Assembly (NCBI GenBank): GCA_964553255.1
Contig: CAZKJS010000026.1
Location: 1 to 24,961 of the forward strand
Length of the DNA: 24,961 nucleotides
Direction: 5' to 3'
Source of the DNA: JAQUCI01 sp964553255
GTDB taxonomy: Bacteria; Bacillota_I; Bacilli_A; Erysipelotrichales; Erysipelotrichaceae
The position numbers and the translations under genes are program-made. Shown here one piece after another: positions 14,117 to 22,313 of this stretch. Numbering within the stretch: position 1 is the stretch's first letter; every line of letters starts with the position of its first letter. The notes beneath the pieces are model-generated. The model ran no database searches. It saw only the letters and a list, made by a program, of their open reading frames with translations, and was not told the DNA's origin.

Positions 14117-15951
14117 AGAAGTCAGTTAAATTGATGAAAAGAAAGATAGCTTTTATTTTCATCTTAGCTTTTTCATTCTCATTGTTTTTGTTGACAACAA
14201 TATTTGCGATCAATGCTTATCAGGATGGTTTTTACGATAATGATAGCTTTGAGAAAACAACACTATGTAGCCAGATAATGAATGATTATTATCGCGATCT
14301 TACCAGTAATATTAGTGACTATTATAAGAACAATCCAAATGGTAAAATAACACAAGATGATATATCATCATATCTTATGACTCAAGAATCAGAAAAAAGT
14401 AACTTTCTATTTTTAGTCTATGATGAAAACCAAAAGCTACTTCTTCAAAACACAACAGAATTGACAACGATAAATCATGTCACTAAAAGGATCAATATAG
14501 CTGAAGGCAAGAATTTCACTATCAGTTACAGTTTAGCTGAGCAAATTACTGGAAGTGATCGATTAGCGCAAGCTCATGCATATTTCATCAATTACTATCC
14601 ATTACGCTGGCTTGTTTTAACAAGTGGCATTGTTGGCTTTTTTACAAGTCTAGCAAGTTTTATATACTTGCTTTGCTTAGCTGGTCATGAAGATGACACC
14701 GAAGAGATTAGAGTAAGGTTAGCTGATAAAGTTCCGCTTGAACTGTTCTTTGGTTTTGTTGTTTTAGCAACAATCATTATCATGCAGTACGGTGCAAGTA
14801 TTATTTACTATTTTGAATTTTGGGAGTTTTTACTTTATTTCTATCCTGTATTGCTTATTTATGGTTTTATTCTTTTAGCGTTTTGTATGTCAATAGCGAC
14901 AAGGTATAAGGCTCATAAACTATTTAGATATACAGTTGTTTATTGGATTTTTAATTTTACATATCAATTTTTCGCAAATATTAAGTTATTGAATCAAGCA
15001 TTGATAATGTTTGGAATATATGGGTTTTTTATCATACTCTTTCCTGATATGTGGATTCTTACGACTTTCATTTTCGTTATATATATGTTTTATGTGATCG
15101 TAAGATCAATCATTCAACTAGAACGATTATTTGTAGGTGGTAAGAAACTTGCTGAAGGAGATTTCAATTATAAGATTGATACTAGATTTATGAAATGGAA
15201 GTTTAAACAGCATGCTCTAGATTTAAATCATATCAGAGTTGGTATGAGCAAAGCTGTTGAAAATCAAATGCGAAGTGAAAGGCTAAAAACTGAGTTGATC
15301 ACCAATGTTTCACATGATCTTAAAACACCATTGACATCAATCATTAATTACGTAGATTTACTTAAGAAAGAGGATTTAGGCAATCCTGTCGCCTTAGAAT
15401 ATTTGGATGTATTAGATCGTCAATCAAAGAAATTAAAAAAACTAACAGAAGATCTTGTGGAAGCTTCAAAAGCTGCAACTGGAAATATTCAGGTGAATTT
15501 TGAACGTATTGATATTGTTGAATTTATGGATCAAGCGGCAGGAGAGTATAGTGAGACTTTTCAACAAAAAGGATTGAGTACGGTAATAAACGCTCATGAA
15601 AAACCACTTTTTGTTTCTGCTGATGGTGAGTTATTATGGCGCGTGTTTGATAATCTGTTTACCAATATAAGTAAATATGCTCAGGAAAATACACGTATCT
15701 ATATTGATATAAAGAGAAACGAACAAACCGCGATTGTATCACTTAAAAACGTTTCGTGTGACCCTTTAAATATTACAGCTGATGAATTGCTTGAGCGTTT
15801 TGTTAGGGGGGATGTTTCAAGAACAACAGATGGTAGCGGATTAGGATTATCGATAACCAAGAGTTTACTTGAGCTACAGAAGGCAAAATTTAATCTTGAG
15901 ATTGATGGTGATCTGTTTAAATCTGAAATAATATTTGATTTGATCCCTTAA
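14113..15951 (+). CDS. Multi-span membrane sensor histidine kinase
   Basis: This 612-aa kinase is the partner of the overlapping response regulator. It has a first membrane helix (about residues 12-32), an extracytoplasmic domain of about 130 residues, then about six further helices up to residue about 335. A HAMP-like linker (LAEGDFNYKID) leads to a HisKA dimerisation domain with His401 in NVSHDLKTPLTSI. The HATPase_c domain has DNLFTNISKYA as the N box and DGSGLGLSI as the G2 box. This seven-helix arrangement with the SERLKTELITNVSHDLKTP core is common in clostridial kinases. The stimulus is unknown; an extracytoplasmic loop plus a membrane bundle fits envelope or surface-polymer sensing. 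Confidence 0.95.
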   Translation: MKKSVKLMKRKIAFIFILAFSFSLFLLTTIFAINAYQDGFYDNDSFEKTTLCSQIMNDYYRDLTSNISDYYKNNPNGKITQDDISSYLMTQESEKSNFLFLVYDENQKLLLQNTTELTTINHVTKRINIAEGKNFTISYSLAEQITGSDRLAQAHAYFINYYPLRWLVLTSGIVGFFTSLASFIYLLCLAGHEDDTEEIRVRLADKVPLELFFGFVVLATIIIMQYGASIIYYFEFWEFLLYFYPVLLIYGFILLAFCMSIATRYKAHKLFRYTVVYWIFNFTYQFFANIKLLNQALIMFGIYGFFIILFPDMWILTTFIFVIYMFYVIVRSIIQLERLFVGGKKLAEGDFNYKIDTRFMKWKFKQHALDLNHIRVGMSKAVENQMRSERLKTELITNVSHDLKTPLTSIINYVDLLKKEDLGNPVALEYLDVLDRQSKKLKKLTEDLVEASKAATGNIQVNFERIDIVEFMDQAAGEYSETFQQKGLSTVINAHEKPLFVSADGELLWRVFDNLFTNISKYAQENTRIYIDIKRNEQTAIVSLKNVSCDPLNITADELLERFVRGDVSRTTDGSGLGLSITKSLLELQKAKFNLEIDGDLFKSEIIFDLIP

Positions 15952-15961
15952 TGTATCTGTT

Positions 15962-15991
15962 TTGATTTGTACATAGTCTGTATGTTAAAAT
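15962..15991 (+). promoter_or_regulatory. Promoter of yfcE-like gene
   Basis: TTGATT (15962-15967), an 18-base spacer, and TAAAAT (15986-15991) preceded by TGT form a sigma-A-type promoter. The downstream ribosome site is a full AGGTGAT. Confidence 0.6.
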
Positions 15992-16013
15992 AACGCTAAG
16001 ATGAGGTGATTGA

Positions 16014-16559
16014 ATGAATGTAATGGTAATTAGTGATATTCATGGCTCAGCAGTTTATACAGAAAAATTGATAAACTGTATTAAAAAAGAAGAACCCGAT
16101 CAAATTTTAGTTCTTGGTGATGTGCTTTATCATGGCCCACGCAATCCTTTGCCTGAGGGTTATGATCCGATGAAGGTCGTAGAGCTATTACAAGAGTACA
16201 GCGATATCATGATAGGAGTTAAAGGGAATTGTGATGCTCAAATTGACTTGGATCTGATGGGGTTTCAAGATAGAGATTATATAATGCTTAATATTGATGA
16301 TAAGGAAATATTTATGACTCATGGGCATGTTTATAGTCCTGATGAACATCCTGTTCTTACAAACGAAACGATTTTTATATCAGGACATACTCATTTATTG
16401 ACAGCTGAGAAAAGAGCTGGGATATATTATTTGAATCCAGGCTCAGTATCATTACCTAAGGGGGGTAATCCTCATTCATATGGTATCATTAGTTCTAATG
16501 AGTTAATAATCAAGGATCTTGATGGTAATATCATTAAATCATGTTTGATCAAAAGATAA
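16014..16559 (+). CDS. yfcE: YfcE/MJ0936-family metallophosphodiesterase
   Basis: This 181-aa calcineurin-like phosphoesterase shows the di-metal ligands in order: SDIHG (7-11), LGDVLYHGP with the metal Asp and His, GNCD (about 71-74), THGH and GHTH. NPGSVSLPKGG near residue 142 is characteristic of the YfcE/MJ0936 group. These enzymes hydrolyse phosphodiester bonds in vitro; the physiological substrate is unsettled. The ribosome site AGGTGAT precedes the ATG. The gene has its own promoter and terminator and is not part of the pilus operon that follows. Confidence 0.94.
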   Translation: MNVMVISDIHGSAVYTEKLINCIKKEEPDQILVLGDVLYHGPRNPLPEGYDPMKVVELLQEYSDIMIGVKGNCDAQIDLDLMGFQDRDYIMLNIDDKEIFMTHGHVYSPDEHPVLTNETIFISGHTHLLTAEKRAGIYYLNPGSVSLPKGGNPHSYGIISSNELIIKDLDGNIIKSCLIKR

Positions 16560-16578
16560 CGAAAGTTATCTTTTTTTT
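16551..16578 (+). terminator. Terminator overlapping the yfcE stop codon
   Basis: AAAAGATAAC (16551-16560), loop GAAA, and GTTATCTTTT (16565-16574) are followed by T to 16578. The left arm contains the last sense codon and the stop codon (16557-16559) of yfcE. Confidence 0.85.
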
Positions 16579-16646
16579 AGGAAAATTTTGATACCAGTAC
16601 AATTATGTATTGATGTATTTGTGGATTACCTTGTTGAAAGGATGAT

Positions 16647-17426
16647 ATGATCAATAAACTAAACCGTTTTAAAGAGTACTTAAGAACCCATTTAAGTGTG
16701 TTTGTTATCTTTGTCGCTGTTGTAATTGCGCTTGTTAATTATCTTATTTATCCAACATTCTTAAATAAGAAACTTGATCTAGTTGAAGTACCTATCGTTA
16801 AGCAACAGCTAAAACCCAATACTAAAATTGAAGCGAAACATATTAGTTCAACTTGGATAGCTCTTGATACGATCCCAAGTGCGATCATTACAGATTTAAA
16901 TGAAGTTATTGGTTTGTATACAAAAGATCAAATGTCATTGGTTACTGGCAGTTTCTTCTATAAAGAAATGTTAGTTAATGAACAAAAAATGATATCTAGT
17001 GGATATCATGATCTAAAAGAAGGGCAATATGTTTACATGTTAGTGTTAGCTAAAAACTATGGTATGAAGGATAAGGTAAAAAAAGGACAGTATGTTGATC
17101 TTTACTTCAAAGCTAAAGATCGTGTCAATGATGATGAGTTACTGATTGGAAAACTATATGAACATATTTTAGTGCTTGATACTTTCATCAATCAAAGCAG
17201 TATTGAAGATCATTGGATGCTTGCACTTGATGAAGAAGATGTAAAATTTCTTATAGCTGCAGAATCACTTGGGGAAATTTATCCGATGATAAGTAACAAC
17301 AGTTATAATGATGATCACTTAATTGAAACAGATAGTGAAGTGCAAGCCATCAAGCAGTATATCAATAGTAAGATTTATCAATTAGTGATTGATCGTGATC
17401 AAACTGAAATGCAGGTCCAATATTGA
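16647..17426 (+). CDS. CpaB/RcpC-like Tad pilus assembly protein
   Basis: This 259-aa protein has one N-terminal membrane helix (residues about 16-37), and the rest is predicted to be outside the membrane. Residues about 45-113 form an SAF-type domain: VPIVKQQLKPNTKIEAKHI, then IPSAIITDLNEVIGLYTKD and a final strand leading to YKEMLV. This matches the order of CpaB/RcpC proteins of Tad loci. The segment about 122-195, with VKKGQYVDLYFKAKD, corresponds to the second conserved CpaB region. The ribosome site AAAGGATG is followed by the ATG at 16647. The stop overlaps the TTG start of the ATPase gene. In Gram-negative Tad systems this protein links to the outer-membrane secretin; with no secretin here it probably guides the fibre through the cell surface. 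Confidence 0.8.
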   Translation: MINKLNRFKEYLRTHLSVFVIFVAVVIALVNYLIYPTFLNKKLDLVEVPIVKQQLKPNTKIEAKHISSTWIALDTIPSAIITDLNEVIGLYTKDQMSLVTGSFFYKEMLVNEQKMISSGYHDLKEGQYVYMLVLAKNYGMKDKVKKGQYVDLYFKAKDRVNDDELLIGKLYEHILVLDTFINQSSIEDHWMLALDEEDVKFLIAAESLGEIYPMISNNSYNDDHLIETDSEVQAIKQYINSKIYQLVIDRDQTEMQVQY

Positions 17427-18502
17427 CTTATGATGAACTTGCATTTGGTAAAGTGCTATCTAATTTACTTTATAGAGATAGCATAACTGATATCATGATC
17501 TGGTCAAAAGAAATATGGGTTACTGATATAAATAAAGGTCATTATCAATTACTTGATGCTAAAAAAGATGATATCGATGAATTACACTTGTTACTTAAGA
17601 TAATCCCACGTCAGTTAGCGATTAGGATGAATAAAGCGTACAATGAAGCTAGTCCGATCATTGATGCTGAGATTGTATATGAACAGCTTGGACAACTTAG
17701 GTTCAATATCATTCATGAATCATTAACGCATGATGATCTACCAGCTATCGCCATACGGAAAAGTTTATACAACTTAAGAATAAATGAAGCTAGTATTATT
17801 TCTGACAACTATGCCGATAAGGATTTTAGTTTTTTAATGCAAGCATTAGTTGATGCTGGTTGTAATATCATGATCTGTGGTGAAACAGGAAGTGGTAAGA
17901 CAGAGTTGTTGCGTTATATCGCTAAATGGATTAGAGATAATGAAGCGATAATAACAATGGAAGATACCCTTGAAGTTTATTTGAAGCGCTTGTATCCTAA
18001 AAAAAATGTGCTGGCTTTAAAAACATCACGTAAGTATGATTTTAATGCTCTTTTAAAAGCATCTTTAAGACAAAATCCAGACTGGATTTGCGTTAGTGAG
18101 ACAAGAGGTAAAGAAGTATTACAACTTAATGACGCCGTTAGTACTGGACATCGTTTACTTTCTACATTACATACTGATTCAGCCCAAAATATTCCATATC
18201 GAATGTTAAACATGGGGCAATTACACGAAGCGGATGCAGAGCGTGTTTTTAGACAAATACATCACAATATTAACATTGGCATCCATATATGTTATTTAAA
18301 CGATACAGTATCAAAACGTTACATTAATGAAATATGTGAGTTTTATCTTGATCACTTAGGAAAACCGGTTAGTCACTTAATATATCATTATGACCACACA
18401 TCAGCGCTCTATCATAAAGAAAAAATTATCAGTCCAATAATTAAAGCTAAATTTAGTCAGAAACAAACAGATATTTCAAAGATCAAAGGAATATTTATAT
18501 GA
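17423..18502 (+). CDS. TadA/CpaF-type secretion ATPase
   Basis: This 359-aa hexameric-type ATPase powers Tad pilus assembly. Walker A is GETGSGKT (153-160), the Asp box is ITMEDTLE (177-184), the Walker B region is NPDWICVSETRG (218-229) with Glu226, and the His box is TGHRLLSTLHTDSA (241-254). The N-terminal domain (1-130) contains IAIRKSLYNLRI, equivalent to the usual ISIRKF segment. It is shorter than typical TadA/CpaF proteins (about 400-480 residues), mainly at the N-terminus. The start is TTG, inside the TTGA overlap with the upstream stop, so it is translated by coupling. The next gene overlaps its stop by ATGA. Confidence 0.93.
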   Translation: MTYDELAFGKVLSNLLYRDSITDIMIWSKEIWVTDINKGHYQLLDAKKDDIDELHLLLKIIPRQLAIRMNKAYNEASPIIDAEIVYEQLGQLRFNIIHESLTHDDLPAIAIRKSLYNLRINEASIISDNYADKDFSFLMQALVDAGCNIMICGETGSGKTELLRYIAKWIRDNEAIITMEDTLEVYLKRLYPKKNVLALKTSRKYDFNALLKASLRQNPDWICVSETRGKEVLQLNDAVSTGHRLLSTLHTDSAQNIPYRMLNMGQLHEADAERVFRQIHHNINIGIHICYLNDTVSKRYINEICEFYLDHLGKPVSHLIYHYDHTSALYHKEKIISPIIKAKFSQKQTDISKIKGIFI

Positions 18503-19350
18503 GATCACTAAACGTTGTTGTTACCATCATAACTTTTATAGTGATAGTTATCTTAGGGTTATGGTTCATAGATACAAAGCTAAGTATAAAGAGTAAGACA
18601 AGTAATAATTTAATAAAGCGTCTTAAACAAAGTCGTATTAGTATGAAAAAAATCTTACCAGCGATTATCATAGCTTGTGGTTTTGCCTTGGTGGTTGAGT
18701 CACTAGTAAATCATGTTTATATTAGTTTGTCATTCTATTTACTGTTTTTAATTCTGATACCATACCTTTATTATGCTGATTTAAAGCGCAAGAGTAATGA
18801 AGAGTTGTTTCGTAATGTTATTTTATATTCACACAATATGGGGATGTTACTTAATGAATCACACAATGTTCATTATGCCTTGATTACTGTACAAAATGAT
18901 TTATCTGAACCATTGAGAAGCGATGTGATTATAGTGATTGAAGCATTATCTAATCCAAAAAGTGAAGCTGAGATTATACTTAAGGTTTTCGAGACAAAGC
19001 ATCCGTATTCCATCATAAAACATCTTAATGTAATCATGTTGCACATGCATTATGAAAACGATAATATCGCTAAAGCGATCCTTGATACCTTCTACAATGA
19101 CATAAAAGAGTTGAACAAGGAATTTGGTGAAAACATGATCAAAAGAAAAACATTACGTTTACAATATATCATGATTTCATTTGGTAGTTTAGCAGCTTAT
19201 TGGTTTATGTATCTGCAATTATCCAATGTATTTAAAAATCATGCAAGTATCAATGAGCTAAATACTGCCAATGCGATATATCTTTTGGTCACTATCATGG
19301 TGATGTTATTAGTGGATAATTACTTTAATACTCATATCACAAGGGAGTAG
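18499..19350 (+). CDS. TadB-like inner-membrane platform protein
   Basis: This 283-aa protein has an N-terminal membrane helix (about 5-25), two more at about 52-95, a cytosolic domain of about 110 residues, and two C-terminal helices (about 208-226 and 258-276). This is the topology of the T2SSF/TadB platform family. Local similarity is low: no single motif is diagnostic, and the assignment rests on topology and on position directly after tadA and before a second protein of the same build. A start ATG overlaps the tadA stop. The family assignment should be tested by profile or structure. Confidence 0.68.
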   Translation: MRSLNVVVTIITFIVIVILGLWFIDTKLSIKSKTSNNLIKRLKQSRISMKKILPAIIIACGFALVVESLVNHVYISLSFYLLFLILIPYLYYADLKRKSNEELFRNVILYSHNMGMLLNESHNVHYALITVQNDLSEPLRSDVIIVIEALSNPKSEAEIILKVFETKHPYSIIKHLNVIMLHMHYENDNIAKAILDTFYNDIKELNKEFGENMIKRKTLRLQYIMISFGSLAAYWFMYLQLSNVFKNHASINELNTANAIYLLVTIMVMLLVDNYFNTHITRE

Positions 19351-19359
19351 AAAATAATT

Positions 19360-20154
19360 ATGATAAATGGAATCAAACAGATAGCAATACTGTTAATCAT
19401 ACCAATACTGCTATTTATCTTACTATTGGGTGATAAAAAAATCTTTAATAACACAATAAAGAAAATTGGTAAGTTGTTCACAAAACTCTTTGATGTATTA
19501 ATCGAAGGTGACCTAGATTATCTATTAAAAGAATCTACGATAAAGATTGATTTGATGTCGTTTCAATATTTGAGAATTATTACGATAGTTTTGACAATTA
19601 TCATAATGACCCTTATCAAAAAGCGAATTGATATATTAACGATAGTTATGATGTTTATTATATACAAGTTATTCTATGGTTATTTACATCTAAAAGTTTA
19701 TAAAAAATACAAAACGATAAAAGAGCAGTTGCCATATTTCATGAAATGCATCATTTATCTGTGCTATGTCTATCCAATACCAAATGCGTTAAATAAAGCT
19801 GTTGATTTGGTTGATGATATTTATAAAGAAGATCTAAATGTAATGGTAAAGACATTGGATGAAAACCCAAACAGTTTTCATCCATACCAAAAGTTAAATG
19901 AAGATCTTCGCAAACCTAATCCTAATTTATTAATGTATCTTAGGATCATCTATCGCTTAGCACAAAGTGGAGGCATTGAAAATGATGGCTTATTGAGTAA
20001 CATTAATCAAAACGTTTCTGATGAACTAAATATAGTTAGGAAAAAGAAAAACAAAGCCATCAATGATACAATCCAATATTTAGGTTTAATACCAGTTTTG
20101 ATGGTTACTGTTATGTTGGGGTATCTATTAATTATTGTAAGTCAAACATTATAG
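19360..20154 (+). CDS. TadC-like inner-membrane platform protein
   Basis: This 264-aa protein has membrane helices at about residues 6-24, 66-84 and 86-108, and near the C-terminus at about 240-261. Between them is a helical cytosolic domain starting KEQLPYFMKCIIYLCYVYPI, which resembles the (L)PxFL pattern of T2SSF platform domains, and RLAQSGGIENDGLLSNINQN. It follows the TadB-like gene by nine bases with AGGGAG at the end of that gene as ribosome site. TadB and TadC normally form a paired platform that the ATPase acts on. The position strengthens the call; sequence similarity by eye is modest. Confidence 0.68.
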   Translation: MINGIKQIAILLIIPILLFILLLGDKKIFNNTIKKIGKLFTKLFDVLIEGDLDYLLKESTIKIDLMSFQYLRIITIVLTIIIMTLIKKRIDILTIVMMFIIYKLFYGYLHLKVYKKYKTIKEQLPYFMKCIIYLCYVYPIPNALNKAVDLVDDIYKEDLNVMVKTLDENPNSFHPYQKLNEDLRKPNPNLLMYLRIIYRLAQSGGIENDGLLSNINQNVSDELNIVRKKKNKAINDTIQYLGLIPVLMVTVMLGYLLIIVSQTL

Positions 20155-20173
20155 AAAGAAAGAGGAAAATTTA

Positions 20174-20347
20174 ATGGATGAGAGTTTAAAGCAATTAGTA
20201 GCGATTGTAATTGCAGTATTAGTTGGGGTATTTTTAATTACATATATTTCAACCGGTGGATTTCAGGAAAAAATAACCCAAACTATTGATAACCAGATTG
20301 ATAGCTTATTATATAACAGTGTTGTGGATAATGGATTTATCAGTTAA
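20174..20347 (+). CDS. 57-aa pilin-sized single-helix protein
   Basis: This short open frame starts at ATG 20174 behind AGAGGA (20161-20166). The protein begins MDESLKQLVAIVIAVLVG, has one strongly hydrophobic helix (residues about 8-26), then a polar amphipathic tail with TQTIDNQIDSLLYNS. The size and N-terminal hydrophobic helix match Flp-type pilins, and it sits exactly where a pilin gene is expected, after TadC. Unlike Flp pilins it has no obvious prepilin leader with a Gly before the helix, so it may be unprocessed or a pseudopilin or minor subunit. Its end overlaps the start of the next gene by 17 bases. Confidence 0.62.
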   Translation: MDESLKQLVAIVIAVLVGVFLITYISTGGFQEKITQTIDNQIDSLLYNSVVDNGFIS

Positions 20348-20666
20348 GGTAATGATCAACACCATAGTTATTTTCATTGGTATTATTCTATTCACAAGTT
20401 GTATAACATTCTTTCTGTTGGCTGCTAATGCTCGCTCAATATTGTATGCGACAACCCAATATGTGGAAATATATGGTAATCAAACTGAAAAGATAAACGA
20501 GATAGCAAATAGTACTAACACTAACATTACAGTCACAATGATGGATGTAACACCACTTAGTGGGTATAGATATCAAATAAAAGTATCTTTTGTTCATATG
20601 TTTGCATGGTTGAACTTGAGTAAATCAATTACATATACAGGCGTAACGCGCTTAGTTGCATTTTAA
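20331..20666 (+). CDS. TadE-like anchored protein (tentative)
   Basis: This 111-aa protein has an N-terminal helix (residues about 8-30, VMINTIVIFIGIILFTSCIT) followed by an extracytoplasmic portion with a stretch rich in Asn/Thr (EIANSTNTNITVTMMDVTP) and a hydrophobic end. That is the build of TadE/TadF minor pilins. I chose ATG 20331, overlapping the preceding small gene, over a longer frame without a start signal and over ATG 20352, where AAGGT is too close to the codon. The assignment rests on shape and operon position, not a motif. Confidence 0.5.
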   Translation: MDLSVKVMINTIVIFIGIILFTSCITFFLLAANARSILYATTQYVEIYGNQTEKINEIANSTNTNITVTMMDVTPLSGYRYQIKVSFVHMFAWLNLSKSITYTGVTRLVAF

Positions 20667-20669
20667 ATA

Positions 20670-21101
20670 ATGGCTAATAAACAGCGTTTAGCTCATGTAT
20701 TGTTAGTTCTTAATCTAACTACTAGCCTGATCAGTATTTGTTTTCTTGTGATGATCAATCAAAGAATGTCTACCGATATTGTTTTAACTGATATCGGTAG
20801 TACCATCAGTGATTATCAAGATTTAGATTTGATATATGTTTTTGATCCTTTATGTTTATATTGTCAGCAAACAAACGATATGATTGATGCGTTTATCGCA
20901 TATGGTTATGATCAAGTCGTTAATATCCAAAGAATTGATTCTAGTAATAATGAACAGTTGATCGTAAACGATGAAGTTTATGAATTATCGGCGCTTCCTA
21001 CTTTGTTAGTTATTAAAAATAAAGAAGTATTAGCAATAAAAGAAGGGGTGGATGATATCTTTTATTTTCTTGATGATATTGTTAAAGCAAGTAACAAATG
21101 A
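20670..21101 (+). CDS. Membrane-anchored thioredoxin-like protein
   Basis: This 143-aa protein has a membrane helix at residues about 10-29 and then an extracytoplasmic thioredoxin fold. YVFDPLCLYCQQTNDMID places the redox pair at Cys62 and Cys65 (CLYC) after a strand, and ALPTLLVIKNKEVL carries the cis-Pro (Pro110) of the thioredoxin active site. It is likely a thiol-disulfide oxidoreductase at the outer face of the membrane. The gene begins three bases after the TadE-like stop and its own stop overlaps the next start (ATGA). The protein two genes downstream has paired cysteines in repeated modules, an obvious candidate substrate. Whether it oxidises or isomerises cannot be told. Confidence 0.82.
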   Translation: MANKQRLAHVLLVLNLTTSLISICFLVMINQRMSTDIVLTDIGSTISDYQDLDLIYVFDPLCLYCQQTNDMIDAFIAYGYDQVVNIQRIDSSNNEQLIVNDEVYELSALPTLLVIKNKEVLAIKEGVDDIFYFLDDIVKASNK

Positions 21102-22309
21102 TTAGAAAAACCTTTGTTTTCGCATCGATACTGATGCTTTGTATAAGTCATCTTTATTTTAATCATTATGCAAATAATAACTGTTATGATTACATAATAG
21201 AGAAAATGAGTAAGCCGCAATATTGGAATGCATCGCAAGCAGTAAGATATTCTACTGCTGAACTTGCTAAAGAGGCTAAGAAGAGCTTAATAGACGCTAC
21301 AGGGTGGTATTTGGTTGAAGATGAAGATGTTATCTTTGCAAGAGGTTATCAAGGTCAACTAAGACTTAACTTTAGTAAATATCAAGCAGAAACAAGACTA
21401 GCGGAAGAATTTACTAGTACTACAGCCTTAACATACTATCGATATGATTTTAAGCAGAATAATATTGATCTAATTGATTTAGAAAGTAACTTAATCATCA
21501 AGAAGTTTGATCATGATTTCAAAAATCAAGATTTGAGTGTTGATCGCTTTAATGTGTATGATGAAATAAAAAGAAGTATTGATGATTATATCGAACACTT
21601 CGATATGATTGGCTGTCCGCTTAATGGTTTGAATCATAATGAATTAAAACAATATAAAAAAAGAAAGTTAAACACAAAAGTGATTGCAGAAACAAGCGAA
21701 ACGCTTGTTTGGGAAAATCTACATCTAGCCTACAATAATAGTAAACAATACCCTCAAATAGATAGCTTTGATGAGTTAAAGACTTTTAATATAGATAATT
21801 ATTCAAAAGAATATCTATTTTATGAGAACAACAAAGTTTATTATTATAATCCAATATTTGTTTTGATAAAAGAAGATGAAAAGAATAATGATCAAACATA
21901 TTATGAGCAATTGATGGTTTATCCAAATCAAATTGTGAATTTCTTTGAATATTACGTAGATGAACTATGTATAAAAATGCTCGGTGATCAAAACTGCATA
22001 TTTCAAATAAAAAAGGAAGAAGACAAGCAAATAGAAAAAGCCATTACTTTTAACGAAAGTATAGAACACATGACAAGTGATGATTTTGATATCAATACTG
22101 CGCTATTATTATACTATTATCCAAATGATATAAGGATTGCTAGCCTGATAATAAATGACTTCAACAATGATATGATATATAACTTATATAACTATTTAAA
22201 TGAAGTGCTGCTTTATCATGGCCATGATGCAAATCACGATTTAAGTAATATCAATTACTTCCTGTTATACCATAATTTATATTGGCAAAGATTATTGGGA
22301 CTGAGGTGA
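21098..22309 (+). CDS. Secreted or anchored protein of unknown family
   Basis: This 403-aa protein has a short N-terminal hydrophobic helix (residues about 5-21), which may be a signal peptide or an anchor, and the rest is polar and probably extracytoplasmic. It is rich in Asn, Tyr, Asp and Ile, with several Tyr clusters (for example YYYNPIFVL). Cysteines are few: in NNCYDYI near the start, IGCPLNG, DELCIKM and QNCIFQI, four of them in the mature region. I recognise no family. It is bracketed by the thioredoxin-like gene (four-base overlap) and the repeat-protein gene (four bases apart, with GAGGTG at its end), so it belongs to the operon and may be a fibre-associated or assembly protein. Confidence 0.7.
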   Translation: MIRKTFVFASILMLCISHLYFNHYANNNCYDYIIEKMSKPQYWNASQAVRYSTAELAKEAKKSLIDATGWYLVEDEDVIFARGYQGQLRLNFSKYQAETRLAEEFTSTTALTYYRYDFKQNNIDLIDLESNLIIKKFDHDFKNQDLSVDRFNVYDEIKRSIDDYIEHFDMIGCPLNGLNHNELKQYKKRKLNTKVIAETSETLVWENLHLAYNNSKQYPQIDSFDELKTFNIDNYSKEYLFYENNKVYYYNPIFVLIKEDEKNNDQTYYEQLMVYPNQIVNFFEYYVDELCIKMLGDQNCIFQIKKEEDKQIEKAITFNESIEHMTSDDFDINTALLLYYYPNDIRIASLIINDFNNDMIYNLYNYLNEVLLYHGHDANHDLSNINYFLLYHNLYWQRLLGLR

Positions 22310-22313
22310 ACCA

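Noticed and set aside
16588..16619. Promoter for the tad operon starting from TTGATA
   Set aside because: No -10 box of acceptable quality lies at a proper distance, so the operon promoter is left unassigned.
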